A DNA stretch of 60,000 bases from Adiantum capillus-veneris (Eukaryota > Streptophyta > Polypodiopsida > Polypodiales > Pteridaceae): NCBI GenBank assembly GCA_014529385.2, contig CM043953.1, forward strand, positions 115,296,049-115,356,048, written 5' to 3'. The translations under genes were made by a program, and so were the position numbers. The stretch's first letter is position 1. Each line of letters starts with the position of its first letter. Positions 1 through 10,490 of this stretch are shown here, in pieces. Below the pieces are notes generated by a model. It was given only the letters and a program-made list of their open reading frames with translations. It was not told the DNA's origin and searched no databases.

Positions 1-170
1 CAAGGGAGAGTAAGAAGATGGAGCCAAATCAAATTGTAGACATGAAGGAACGGAGGCTACGACACAGAATAATTCGGGAGGTTTTGGTCCAATGGAAGGG
101 TTAATCTATTGAAGATGCTTCTTGGGAAGATTAGGAACACCTCATTGCCGAATTTCCTCATTTTTATTGA
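1..170 (+). pseudogene. Chromodomain end of a Ty3/gypsy chromovirus pol (fragment)
   Basis: The plus strand encodes the C-terminal end of a chromovirus polyprotein. Chromodomain-type residues are visible (IIREVLVQWKG, then DASWED), and it ends with a TGA near 168. The frame contains a TAA after the QWKG motif and a TAG after WED. The mirrored copy near 8340-8200 reads Tyr and Trp at those positions, so both stops are decay. In chromoviruses this domain sits at the integrase C-terminus and is thought to steer integration to particular chromatin. The rest of pol lies left of the window. Confidence 0.75.
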
Positions 171-386
171 AACAACTACTTTTTTCGCCTCTATGGGTTT
201 TGTGATATAGCCAGTCATCTTAGTCAAAGAATACAAGCTCTACCATGATGAACTTTTTTTTGTATCTTATAGACATATTCTATTGACCTCTCCATCTCTT
301 AGAATTTGTATCAATTTTTTGGTAGTTACAATATTTTGCCAATATGGATCAAGATCATTGTTATTCTTATTTTTGCTTTAAGGGGT
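171..386 (+). other. Element 3' untranslated stretch with polypurine tract
   Basis: Non-coding sequence links the chromodomain stop to the LTR. It ends in a purine-rich run (GCTTTAAGGGGTT at about 375-387) just before the LTR-C start, where plus-strand priming would occur. The mirrored copy is at 7943-7955 on the minus strand. Confidence 0.5.
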
Positions 387-1430
387 TCTTACATTGTGAG
401 GTGATAAATCCAAATAGGTGAAACTAGGGACCAAGATGGTTAATAACAATTAAATATAATTACTAAGGATTAGTAAATACAAAGTGACGTTATAAATCTC
501 GTACACAATCCAGATCCTCCATAGCATGATCACAAAAGGTTGTTCTACAGGCAAAACAAACATTAGGGATGTAATCAAGATGGACGAAGCGATTGGATAT
601 ACAATCTCCAATTTCCCTTGTATGAGGGGATGCATTACATGAACCATCCAAAGATGGTTCATGAGGGGATGCATTAAATGAATCATCCAATTTCACTTGT
701 ATGAGGGGATGCATTAAATGAACCATTCAAAGATGGCCCAAAATGAGTTTTGAGGACTAACTTGTGATGGAGCAAAAATTTTGATAGTAGGAAGACGCTG
801 TCTGATAAACTAGGAACATAGTCTCTAATCACACAGTAATATTGGGAGCTTAAACCCAAGGCTTCAATAACCATGACCAAGTAAATGTTGTTGCACAAAT
901 GCTCATGATCCGAGAGAGTCACCCGCGTGAAACTTCGGTGGTAAGTTCTCCAAACGGTTTGCCCTGTTGATGTTTCTATATTTGGGAAGAGTTCTCGCTT
1001 ATAGCTCTCTATAAAGGCTAACTTGGCTACATTTTCAGTAAGAAATAGGTGGTTAATAACCATAGAAATAATTAAATCTTGTCGCCAGGATGTCATGTTA
1101 AGGATAACTAAGTAAATTGAGGTATAATGCAAAGACAATAGATAAAAAGGTAGGATGGGGATAACAAAAATGACCCCAAGGTGGTTCCTTTTATTAGACA
1201 ACAAGAAGAGTGATGATGAAGCTTGAAGATAGCTTGAAACTTACAGCTTATATGAAAAATGGAACTAACGTAATCTAGAAGCCACAATCATAGTTTCCTT
1301 TTATAGACAACAAGAAGAGTGACCATGAAACTTGAGGATATCTTGAAACTTACAACTTATATGAAAAATGGAATCAACGTAATTTAGAAGCCACAATCAT
1401 ATCTTGTTGTAGAAATTTTATCTCATTTCT
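387..1430 (+). repeat. LTR-C, 5' portion, left arm of inverted duplication
   Basis: This is the first part of a 3' LTR that follows the chromodomain and purine tract. The same sequence is inverted at 7050-7943. Local duplications are present: a GAGGGGATGCATTA unit recurs between about 617 and 745, and a unit of about 110 bp (GCTTGAAACTTACARCTTATATG core) is repeated at about 1200-1300 and 1310-1400. The right end grades into LTR-B, where about 100 bp present in the right arm is missing. The exact boundary is uncertain. Confidence 0.55.
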
Positions 1431-4375
1431 TTAATCTTTTGCTTTCAAACGTCAAATTAATTATTTAAATTATTTTAAAAAGTGTGGGAAAAGCCTCTTA
1501 TGGACATGGCTCAACTTGATAAGGAAAATTCTAAAGAGAGAAGGAGTCCACATTTGGCTTTCACTCCCTAGTGAGACACACCTCTTATGGAATTGAAACC
1601 ACTCAAAAATTAGATTTTATAAAAAAAGTAGGTGTCCACTTTTCACTTCTCACACTACTGAAAAAATCCTCTCACCACTTGATTTTTCATTTTCTTCCAA
1701 GGATAAGAAAATACTTGTCCTACAAAAAGTACCCCATTATTTCAATTGTCACATAGTAAGGACTTGTATGGTATATAAGAAAATGTAAGGATTGACATGT
1801 GAAGTGTAAAAAGAGACTTTTGAATTATAATGAAAGTAAGAAATAACATGTGAAGTGTAAAAAAGCGTAAGGAAAAGCATCTGATCTGTAAGAAAATGTA
1901 AGAAGCAAAATGTGAAGTGTAAGAAAAAGCATGTGATTTGTAAGCTGATGTAAAAAAAAGCATGTGAACTGCATTAAAGACTTAACTTAACTTAAGTTAA
2001 ACTTGAGTGGATTTGTAGCATACCTAATAAACTAAAATTTGTAAGATCTTGTAGTCCATTGCTATATAAAAAGCTTCATTTTTGAAGAAAGGAGACTTAT
2101 TGATATCCATGCTACATCACACTTAAGTTTCTTCCATTTCCATAGCCCTCAACAAAACCCACTCTTTCCCTCTAACTAATTGCAAATCCTCTTTCCATTT
2201 CCAGCTTCCATAGCTCAACCATGGAACTTTGAACATCATTTCCCCTTTCTTTCCTCATTTTTCTTCTCTCCATAATTGAGAAAAAACTCTTACCTAATCT
2301 TGAGGAAGTAATTTATCCTTTGCTTTATAATATCTTCCTCTTAGCCACCTTCTATTCTTTTTTCTCAAGTCACCTTGGACTACACATCACACTCAAGCTC
2401 TTGAAGGTCATCATCCTTGGAAGAAGAAGCGAAAAAAAGTTTTGAAGAAGAAGAGGCCAACCTCTCCCAAGTGTCTCTCTCGCTTCTTTTATAAACAAGT
2501 AACACTACTCTCTTTTGATTAAAGGTATGTCTAAACTCCCTTCTATGTATTTTACTAACATGTTCACATACCTACTCAACATTGAGCGGGTTGCATACTA
2601 AGTGACCCATAAAAAGTTTAGAAATTCATGCCACTCATTCAATTCACCTAAACAAATTACAAACAAAGTTGTAGGCACTTACATAATTGCATGAGACCCA
2701 TCATGCATTCATAGAAAGCTTGCATCCTAGAAATTCTAAGAAGGTTATGATTGCACTCACACACTAGTACATGTCCTTTGTAATAAAGTATACCATGATC
2801 ATAAAAGGCTAGGAAAAGATATATCAAATTCATATTATTCATCCCATTGAATCTAAGTAGGAAAGAATGTATCATCACTTTTTGACATAAATTGGTTGCA
2901 TGTTCACAAATAACACACAAAGACTTATGGTAGAATAGAAGAAGTTTCACATAGCATATCTCACCATTTGTATTTTGATATTCTTGCTTTGTTATTTTAA
3001 GTTTGTTTTTTACAAAATTTAGGGGCGAGTAAGGGGATAGCTTCCGAAGTGATAACCGTGTTGCTTGAACGTAAACTCCTATGCTTCCATGGAGATGTCC
3101 CATGGAGATGTCCCATGGATGGAAAGTGATGCAAAAACTAAAGATACAAATAAAAAACGGGGTTAACTTGAAAACTCACAATGAGACACAATTCATAAAC
3201 ACTCAAGAGACTTGTTGTATTTTTTAAGGTCTTGTTTGATTAAATATCAAAATGAACTAAGAACCAAGAGATTATAACTCATGGAACTTAACCAAAATTT
3301 AAACAAGGATCAAAACTTTACCAAGAAGATGTGAGGTGGATAGCCCTAGCCTAGCATAGAAGATTTAAGTGTGAACATTGTCTTACATGCTTGAAAAAAA
3401 ACCGATGCAGGTGATTACTTGTGGGATACAACGAGGGATGGTCCTTTTCGGCTAGGACTGATAACCATTGGTCTATGTTTTGAGCTCAAGTTCATTCACT
3501 GTCCTAGAAATGGGATTGAATGAGAGTGTGTTTTGGCCAGGTGATAGGGACCTGCGGATGCATCTGGAAATTGGCTTAGTCTGTGGGTAGGCCTGATGCC
3601 GATGGGAAAAGGAGGAAGGAAAATGGATCCATGAAGGAATCAACATAAGGGAGGAGGATGTGAATTTAATTAAGGAATTCTTCTGATTGCTTGGTAAAAA
3701 GGAACCTTGGAAAGGGTAGGAGCTTAAATGGGCTATTCCGCAATTGTCCTCATCAGTCGAACCTTTGCTCTACTTCGCTGATAATTGATTTTAAAAAAAT
3801 CTAGAGTAGATTATTTTTTGTAAGCCTTTTCCACACAAGATTATTTTTTGTAAGACTTTCCCACACAAGATAAAGAAAAATAAGAATTGGAAACTGTGTC
3901 ATGGTGCCTCTTCCACACGTGACGGAGGAAACAGGATACCCGAGTCCTAGGACAAGGATAGGGATATGCTTAGAGGAGTATATGTGATTGTTTGAAAGAT
4001 AACTAGAAAATTTTACTAATACTAAAGAAAAAAGGAAGTAAAGTATTCTAAAAAGGAAAAAGGTGGAAACGACCTGATAAATGCACACGTGCAAGGGTAT
4101 GCAATAGTTTGCATGCAGGTTTCAAATATTTGAAATATTCTTGGTTTGACATGATTGAAATATTTTTTTTTAGTATCATTTTACCTTGGTAAGGTACATT
4201 TACCAAACGGTTTGGTGGGTGGGTGGATTTTGGAGGGTTATATTGTTGGCTAAAAAGTTGATCCAAACTTTCATGTTCTAAATAAAGATATTTCAAAGGT
4301 GGAAAAGGGAGTCTCAATTTTATGGAGTGGGGTTCTAACTTGGGAATGTGGGACATGTGTATTTGATAATAATCT
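1431..4375 (+). repeat. LTR-B copy 1 (left arm)
   Basis: A 2.9-kb sequence shared with 26913-29805 (same orientation) and with 4839-7049 (inverted, truncated). It carries a TATA box (CTATATAAAAAG at 2062-2073), preceded at 1760-1975 by degenerate short repeats built from ATGTGAAGTGTAAG and CATGTGATTTGTAAG. This copy lacks the TGTAAGGTCCCTCTCGTAC start seen in the other two. Copies 1 and 3 both stop matching right after the string CATCTTAG. Short open frames here are not conserved and are not called. Confidence 0.6.
2062..2073 (+). promoter_or_regulatory. TATA box of LTR-B copy 1
   Basis: CTATATAAAAAG lies in an otherwise non-coding LTR and is kept in copy 3 at 27589-27600. The mirrored arm has a mutated version near 6340-6351. 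The likely transcript start lies about 30 bp downstream. Confidence 0.55.
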
Positions 4376-4838
4376 TCATCTTAGGGGAACATATCGACGA
4401 CTATGCTTCATTAGAACCAAGAAAAAATCATTGATGACCTTGAACCAAGGGTGATTAAAGAACTTCCACCGGCTGACCTTGGAAGGTTGAGTTCAAATAG
4501 TTTGATGACTTTGATTGGAAAGAATGATTCGGTTCTAGAAAAAGGTTCTCAAGGATAATGAATCCTTGGTGTATCTAGAGGATGTTAACACCCCCTTGAG
4601 TTGGCATTGGAGAGCAAGAGGAGTCTTGTCTCAATGTCGATCTCAAGCGGGAGGGATGTCAGGAGTTGCGGTATAACCGGGGTTTTAGTGCAACTTGTAG
4701 ATTGTTTGGAATTCATGGTGCGGCCATGAACATAGTATAGCCATAGATTGTGGTGCAAAAAACACTTTTTTTTTTTTTGCAGTTGTCAAACAACTATTTA
4801 GGACTGTGCAATCGCCAACCCTTGACATGGCCCTCATA
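4376..4838 (+). repeat. LTR-C, 3' portion (left arm)
   Basis: This stretch matches the reverse complement of 9875-10490, including GATGACCTTGAACCAAGGG, GAGTTGGCATTGGAGAGCAAGAG and an end resembling CCCTGACATGGACCTCACA. No primer site follows the end, so it is an LTR end at a junction rather than a functional 5' LTR. Immediately after it begins the inverted LTR-B, which marks the symmetry axis. Confidence 0.5.
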
Positions 4839-7049
4839 GGTCTTTTGAACTGGGCCAATCTCCAGACGCATCCACGGGTCCCTATCACCTGGCCGGGATA
4901 CACTCCCATTTCTAGGTTTGTGAATGAATCCAAGCTTAAAACATAAACAAATGGTTATCAGTTCTAGCAAAAAAGGACCATCCTCCATTGTATCCCATAG
5001 ATAAACACCTATGTTGGCCTTTTCCAAGCATGTAAGACAATGTTCACACTTTAATCTTGTATGTTATGCCAGGGCAATCCGTGTCACATCTTCTCGATAA
5101 AGTTTTAATCCTGGTTTTAATTTTGATTAAGTTCCTTGAGTTATAATCTCTTGGTTACTAGTTCATTTTGATCTTTAATCAAACAAGATCTTAAAAAATA
5201 CAACGAGTCTCTTGAGTGTTTAAGAGTTATATCTCATTGTATGTTTCCAAGTTAACACCCTTTTTTATTTGTATCCTTAAGTTTTGCATCACTTGCCATC
5301 CATGGGACATCTCCACGGAAACTATGGGAGTTTACGTTCAAGCCACATGGTTATCACTTTTGTAAAGCTATCCCCTTACTCCCCCTTAAATCCCCAAAAA
5401 ACAAACTTAAAACTACAAAGCAAGAATATTAAGGTATAAATGGTGTGATATGCTATGTGAAACTTCTTTTACTCTACCATAAGTCTTTGCTTGTTATTTG
5501 TGAACAACCAACAAGTTTTTGTCAAAAAGTGATGAGGCATTTTTTATTACTTAAATAAAGTGGGATGAGTAATATGAATTTGCTATATATCTTTCTAGCA
5601 TTTTATGATCTTGAGCTACTTCATTACAAAGGACATGTAGGAGTGTATGAGTGCAATAGTATTTTTTATCCATCTTAGAATTTGTAGGATGCAACCCTTT
5701 TGTGAATGCATGATGGGTCTCATGCAATTATGTAAGTGCCTACAACTTTGTTTATGATTCCTTTAGGTGAATTGAATGAGTGACATGACTTTCTAAACTT
5801 TCTATGGGCTATCTAGTATGCAATTTGCTCAAGTTTGAGTAGGTGTGTGAACATGTTAGTAAAATACATAGGAGGGAGTTTAGACATACCTTTAATAAAA
5901 AAAGAGTATTGTTACTTGTTTATACACGAAGCAAGATTGATACTTGGGAGAGGTTGGCCTCTACTTGCTCAAAACCTTTTTCCGCTTCTTCTTCCAAGAA
6001 TGATGACCTTCAAGAGCTTGAGTGTGATGTGTAGTCCAAGGTGACTTGAGAGAAAAGAATAGAAGGTGGCTAAGAGGAAGATATTCTAAAGCAAATGATA
6101 AATTATTTCTTCAAGATTAGATAAGAGTTTTCTCTCAATTGTAGAGAGAAGGAAAATGAGGAAAGAGAGGAGAAATGATGTTCAAGATTCCATGGTTGAG
6201 CTATGGAAGTTGAAAATGGAGAGAGGATTTGGAATTACTTAGAGAGAAAGAGTGGGTTTTGTTGAGAGCTATGGAGATGGGAGAAGCTTAAGTGTGATGT
6301 AGCATGGATATCTATATGTCTTCTTTCTTAAAAAATGAAGCTTCTTATATAGCAATGGACTCTAAGATCTTAAAGATTTTAGTTTATTAGGTATGCTACA
6401 AATCCATTCAAGATTGAATTGAGTTAAGATAAGTGTTTAATGCAATTCACATGCTTTTTCTTACATCTCCTTACAATCACATGTTTTTTCTTACACCATC
6501 TTACACTTAGCATGTCTCTTCTTACAATTCTTTACAAACCACATGCTTTTCCTTACACCTTTGTACACTTCACATGTCATTTCTTACTCTTCCTTACAAT
6601 TCAAAAGTTTTTTCTTACACTTCACATGTCAATCCTTACAAATTCTTACATATCTTACAAGTCCTTACTATGTGACAATTGAATGAATGTGATACTTTTT
6701 GTAAGACAAGTAATTTCTTATTTTTGGAAGAAAATGAAAAAGAAAATGGTGAGAGGATTTTTCCACTAGTGTGAAAGGTCAAAAGTAGACACCTACTTTT
6801 AATAAAATCTAATTTTTGAGTGGTTTCAAGTCTATAGGAGGTGTGTCTCACTAGTGAGTAAAAATCAAATGTGGACTCCTTTTCTCTATAAAATTTGCCT
6901 TTTTAAGTTGTGCCATGTACATAAGAGGCTTGTTCCACAATTTTCTAGAATAAATTTAATAAATGAATTTGGCATTTTGAAAACAAAAATACCCCATGCT
7001 AAATTTATCAATTTTATAATGTAAAGGAGTACGAGAGGGACCTTACAAA
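4839..7049 (-). repeat. LTR-B copy 2 (right arm, inverted, 3'-truncated)
   Basis: On the minus strand this starts at 7049 with TGTAAGGTCCCTCTCGTAC and mirrors the left-arm LTR-B up to about 3600, where it abuts LTR-C at 4838. Just upstream on the minus strand (7110-7050) is TTGAGCTGAGGACAACTC followed by a short purine run. That is the typical 3' internal end of a chromovirus, and it supports 7049 as a true LTR start. Confidence 0.6.
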
Positions 7050-7943
7050 CTCTCAAACAAAAAGAAAGAGTTGTCCTCAGCTCAAAACATTAAAGAAATG
7101 CGACAAAACTTCTACAACAAGATATGATTGTGGCTTCTAGATGATGTTAGTTCCATTTTTCATATAAGTTATAAGTTTCAAGCTATCCTCAAGCTTCATC
7201 GTCACTCTTCTTGTTGTCTAAAAAAGGAAGCACCTTGGGGTCATTTTTTGTTATCCCCATCTTACCTTTGTATCTAACCTCTTTGCCTTATACCTCAATT
7301 TACTCAGTTATCCTTAACATGGTATCTTGGCAACAAGATTTAATTATTTTATGGGTATTAACCACCTATTTATTACTAACAATGCAGCCAAGTTAGCCTT
7401 ATTGAGAGATATAAGCAAGAACTCTTCCCAAATATGGGAACATCAATAGGGCAAACCGTTTGGAAAACTTACCACCAAAGCTTCATACAGGTGACTCTGG
7501 GATCATGAGCATTTTTGCAACAACGTTTGCTTGGCCATGGTTATTGAAGCCTTGGGTATAGGCCCCCAATATAATTTTGTGATGAGAAACTATGTTCTTG
7601 GTTTTTCCAACCACGTCTTCCTACTATCACAAACTCTACCCCATCACAAGTTAGTCCTCAGTACTCGTTTTGGGCCATCTTTGCGTGGTTCATTAAATGC
7701 ATCCTGTCATACAAGGAAAATTGGAGATGCCATATCCAATTGCTTCCTCCCTCTTTATTACATCCCTAATGTTTGTTTTACTTGTAGAGCAAGTTTTTGT
7801 GATCATGCTATGGAGGATCTGGATCGTGTATGAGGTTTATCACTCCTCTTTGTATTCAATAATCCTTAGCAATTATATTTCACTGTTATTAGCCATCTTG
7901 GTCCTCAATTTCACCTATTTGAGTTTATTAACACATAATAACA
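7050..7943 (-). repeat. LTR-C, 5' portion (right arm)
   Basis: Mirror of 387-1430. On the minus strand the LTR probably starts at 7943 with TGTTATTATGTG, directly after the purine tract GCTTTAAGGGGTT (7943-7955). The plus strand, antisense to the element, keeps a long partly open frame that is similar in both arms (see findings). It runs into chromovirus-type 3' internal sequence at about 7110. Confidence 0.55.
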
Positions 7944-7955
7944 ACCCCTTAAAGC

Positions 7956-8199
7956 AAAAATAAGGAAAACAATGATCTTGATCCATACTAGCAAAACAAT
8001 TGTAACTACTAAAGAATTGATGCAAATTCTAAGAGATGAAGAGGTAAATAGGATATGTCTTAAAAAAGACACAAAAAGTTCATCAAGGTAGAGCTAATAT
8101 TCTTTGATTGGAAGGGCTAAAGGTAGTTGGCTATATCACAAAAGCAATAGAGGGGGAAAAGTAGTTATTTCAAGAAAGATGAGGAAATTTGGCAATGAG
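7956..8199 (-). other. 3' untranslated stretch of the right-arm chromovirus
   Basis: Mirror of about 171-375. I see no gene here, only sequence linking the chromodomain stop to the purine tract. Confidence 0.45.
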
Positions 8200-8340
8200 G
8201 TGTTTCCAATTGTTCCAAAAAGCATCTTCAAGAGAATAACCCTTCCATTGGATCAAAGCCTCCCGAATTATTTTACGTCGTAGCCTCCGTTCCTTCATGT
8301 CTAAAATTTGATTTGGCTCCATCTTCTTACTTTCCCTTGG
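8200..8340 (-). pseudogene. Chromodomain end of chromovirus pol, right arm
   Basis: The minus strand encodes the same chromodomain tail as 1-170, with motifs IIREALIQWKGYS and HLIAKFPH, and it lacks the two stops seen in the left copy. The sequence upstream on the minus strand is not integrase but a gag-like ORF at 8588-9175. Nearly all of pol is therefore deleted from this copy. Confidence 0.7.
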
Positions 8341-8587
8341 TTCTAAGGACTAAGAACTATTGATCTTGCTCATTCGGATCCAATGCAGCATAGGTATTTG
8401 CTTATTCTTCAATCTCATCCTACTGAAGCAAAATTTACTGTGGCTACTCTAGTTGTGTTGACGGTCAGAGGTTCTAGTAATAGTGTGAGGAGGTCTTGCT
8501 TGTGCTGGGTGCCTTCCTCTTGCTCCAAGATTTTCAAATTTCTATCTGGAGGATGTTGTTTTCCCGCCGCTTCTTTGTCATGGAGCT

Positions 8588-9175
8588 CTATAGGTGGCTT
8601 AAGCAATTCTTTAAGGGGATCCAAATAAGTTTATTGACCTCATATGCTAACATGGAATATTCAAGGTTGTTTTCTAACACTTCTTCTTGAGGTACAAAGC
8701 CAAGAGAAAAACTATCTACGACTCCACCATGGAGCTTGGGAAAGATCCTTTGCTGTATATGTTGACCTCCCCCTAGGTGCTGCAATCGCATTTGGTGCCT
8801 TGGAGGTCTACGTGGGATAAGCTTATCTTGCCAATAGAGTTGATTTTGTTGTTTTGCTTTCTTGGACTTGTGTACCGCTGATGTGTGTAAGTCTTCATGA
8901 TCCTCCTCTTGGACTATCCACTCTTCTAGGTCAGTAGTAGGCACATCATCACCTATGCCTAAAAAGATATGTGGCCGCAAAGATCTGAGCAGGGCCTTCA
9001 GATCTTTGTTATATCCAAAATCCTCTATGAGTGTTGTAGCAAGCAAGATCTGATTTTCTACAAGGACAACTTGAGGTGTTGGTGATGCTCGTGTATTGAG
9101 AAGCACCAAATTTGAAGTGTTAGATACAGGTGATGAGTCGTGAATAACTCTATCTCTTGGGAGTTTATGCGGCAT
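8588..9175 (-). pseudogene. Gag-like N-terminal ORF of an internally deleted LTR element
   Basis: A 195-residue open frame starting MPHKLPRDR on the minus strand. It is hydrophilic, with an acidic patch (TTDLEEWIVQEEDHED) and a basic patch (KSKKAKQQ). I recognise no domain. Its place between a primer site (9862-9872, minus strand) and a chromodomain tail (8340-8200, minus strand) makes a gag N-terminal region the simplest reading. RT, RNase H and integrase are absent, so the copy is an internally deleted derivative. It could instead be an accessory ORF. Confidence 0.4.
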
Positions 9176-9861
9176 ATCTTACGGCTGAGGCAAACAAAAC
9201 TAGTTCCTCTTAGCAATAGACTCACAAATATCACAAATTCACAAGGGTCTCTTAAAAAGTTAGACATTTCAAAAGATGGATTCTCTTTATCACGTCCAAA
9301 ACTACATTTGGGAACATAATTAACGATCAATAAAAACACTTCTTTAGCATTTTGTAAATGATATGTTGTCCCATATCATGTTTTTTAGAGGATTGTTCTT
9401 AAATCTCTAGGGTTCATAGTAATGCAAAATATAATAATATAGACTTGGATAAAAATGGCTTGCAAGCTCATATACATTGCGGATTTGTTTCAACAAGGGT
9501 CCAACAATATTACTTGGGACCTGCTCCCAGTTTTGTTTTTCTATCACCATTTCTAGACAAAGATTATCCAAATCATAGTCATGGGACCCAAGGAAATATT
9601 CATGTTATATTGTACTGGGCCTCCTATTGTTGTAGATTTCCAATTTCCTCTTTGGTAGGAAAGATGATGTAGACAAAGTTTGTTATCATGTCCTCTTTCT
9701 TTTCTTCTTTCTTTTCTATAATTGCTATCTCCATTCATTCTTACACAAAGTGGAGATCTTTCTCTTCTTAATATTCCCATGTCATTTTTGTCAATACATC
9801 ACTGTCTTACTATAGAAATCCACAATAAAAATCTTTGTATGGCCAATGATGAAAACTGATA
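9176..9861 (-). other. Element leader, no gene seen
   Basis: AT-rich sequence between the primer site and the gag-like ORF. Only short unconserved frames occur. It fits an untranslated leader or a decayed gag start. Confidence 0.4.
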
Positions 9862-9872
9862 CTCTGATACCA
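9862..9872 (-). other. Primer binding site, initiator Met tRNA
   Basis: The minus strand reads ...GACCTCACA, AG, TGGTATCAGAG, T. TGGTATCAGAG matches 11 of the 12 bases of the usual plant initiator-Met-tRNA primer site. The CA ending two bases before it marks an LTR 3' end at 9875. The intact chromovirus at 13734 has the same LTR ending and primer. Confidence 0.75.
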
Positions 9873-9874
9873 CT

Positions 9875-10490
9875 TGTGAGGTCCATGTCAGGGATTGCTA
9901 GCTACACCATCTCAAATAGCTATTTCACAGCTCTCAAAAAATATTGTTTGTTGTATCACGTCCTGTGGCTATATTACATTCCATGGCTGCACCATGAGTT
10001 ACAACCAGTCTATAGGTGGCACCATATCCCTGGTTATATCATGCCTCCTGACATCCCTCCTGCTTGAGACCGACATTGAGACAAGACTCCTCTTGCTCTC
10101 CAATGCCAACTCAAGGGGGTGATAACATCTACTAGATAAACCAAGTGTTCATTATCCTTAAGAACCTTTTCTAAATACGAATCATCTGAGTTACAACTGG
10201 TTTATAGGTGGCACCATATCCCTGGTTATACTGCGCCTCCTGACATCCCTCCCGCTTGAGACTGACATTGAGACAAGACTCCTCTTGCTCTCCAATGCCA
10301 ACTCAAGGGGGTGATAACATCCACTAGATAAACCAAGTGTTCATTATCCTTAAGAACCTTTTCAAAATCCGAATCATTCTTCCCAATCAAAGTCATCAAA
10401 CTCGTTGAACTCAACCTTTCAGGGTCAACTGGTAGGAGTTCTCTAATTCACCCTTGGTTCAAGGTCACCAACGCTTTTTTCTTGATTCTA
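9875..10490 (-). repeat. LTR-C 3' portion with internal 192-bp tandem duplication
   Basis: On the minus strand this is the end of a 5' LTR, homologous to 4376-4838. A 192-bp unit is tandemly duplicated (9996-10187 and 10188-10379), each copy holding GGTGGCACCATATCCCTGGT and TCAAGGGGGTGATAACAT. The LTR 5' part found at 7050-7943 is missing, so this copy is rearranged where it meets ORF X at about 10482. Confidence 0.55.

Noticed and set aside
1196-1400. Possible CRISPR-like or satellite array in LTR-C
   Set aside because: Only two copies of one unit occur, without regular spacers. It is a simple local duplication.
4685-5027. Short open frames around the inverted-repeat axis
   Set aside because: They overlap each other, span the LTR junction and are not conserved in the copy at 28900-29100.
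9445-10122. Possible protein-coding gene from plus-strand frames at 9445-10122
   Set aside because: The frames are antisense to an LTR with a clear primer site on the minus strand and break at the 192-bp duplication.
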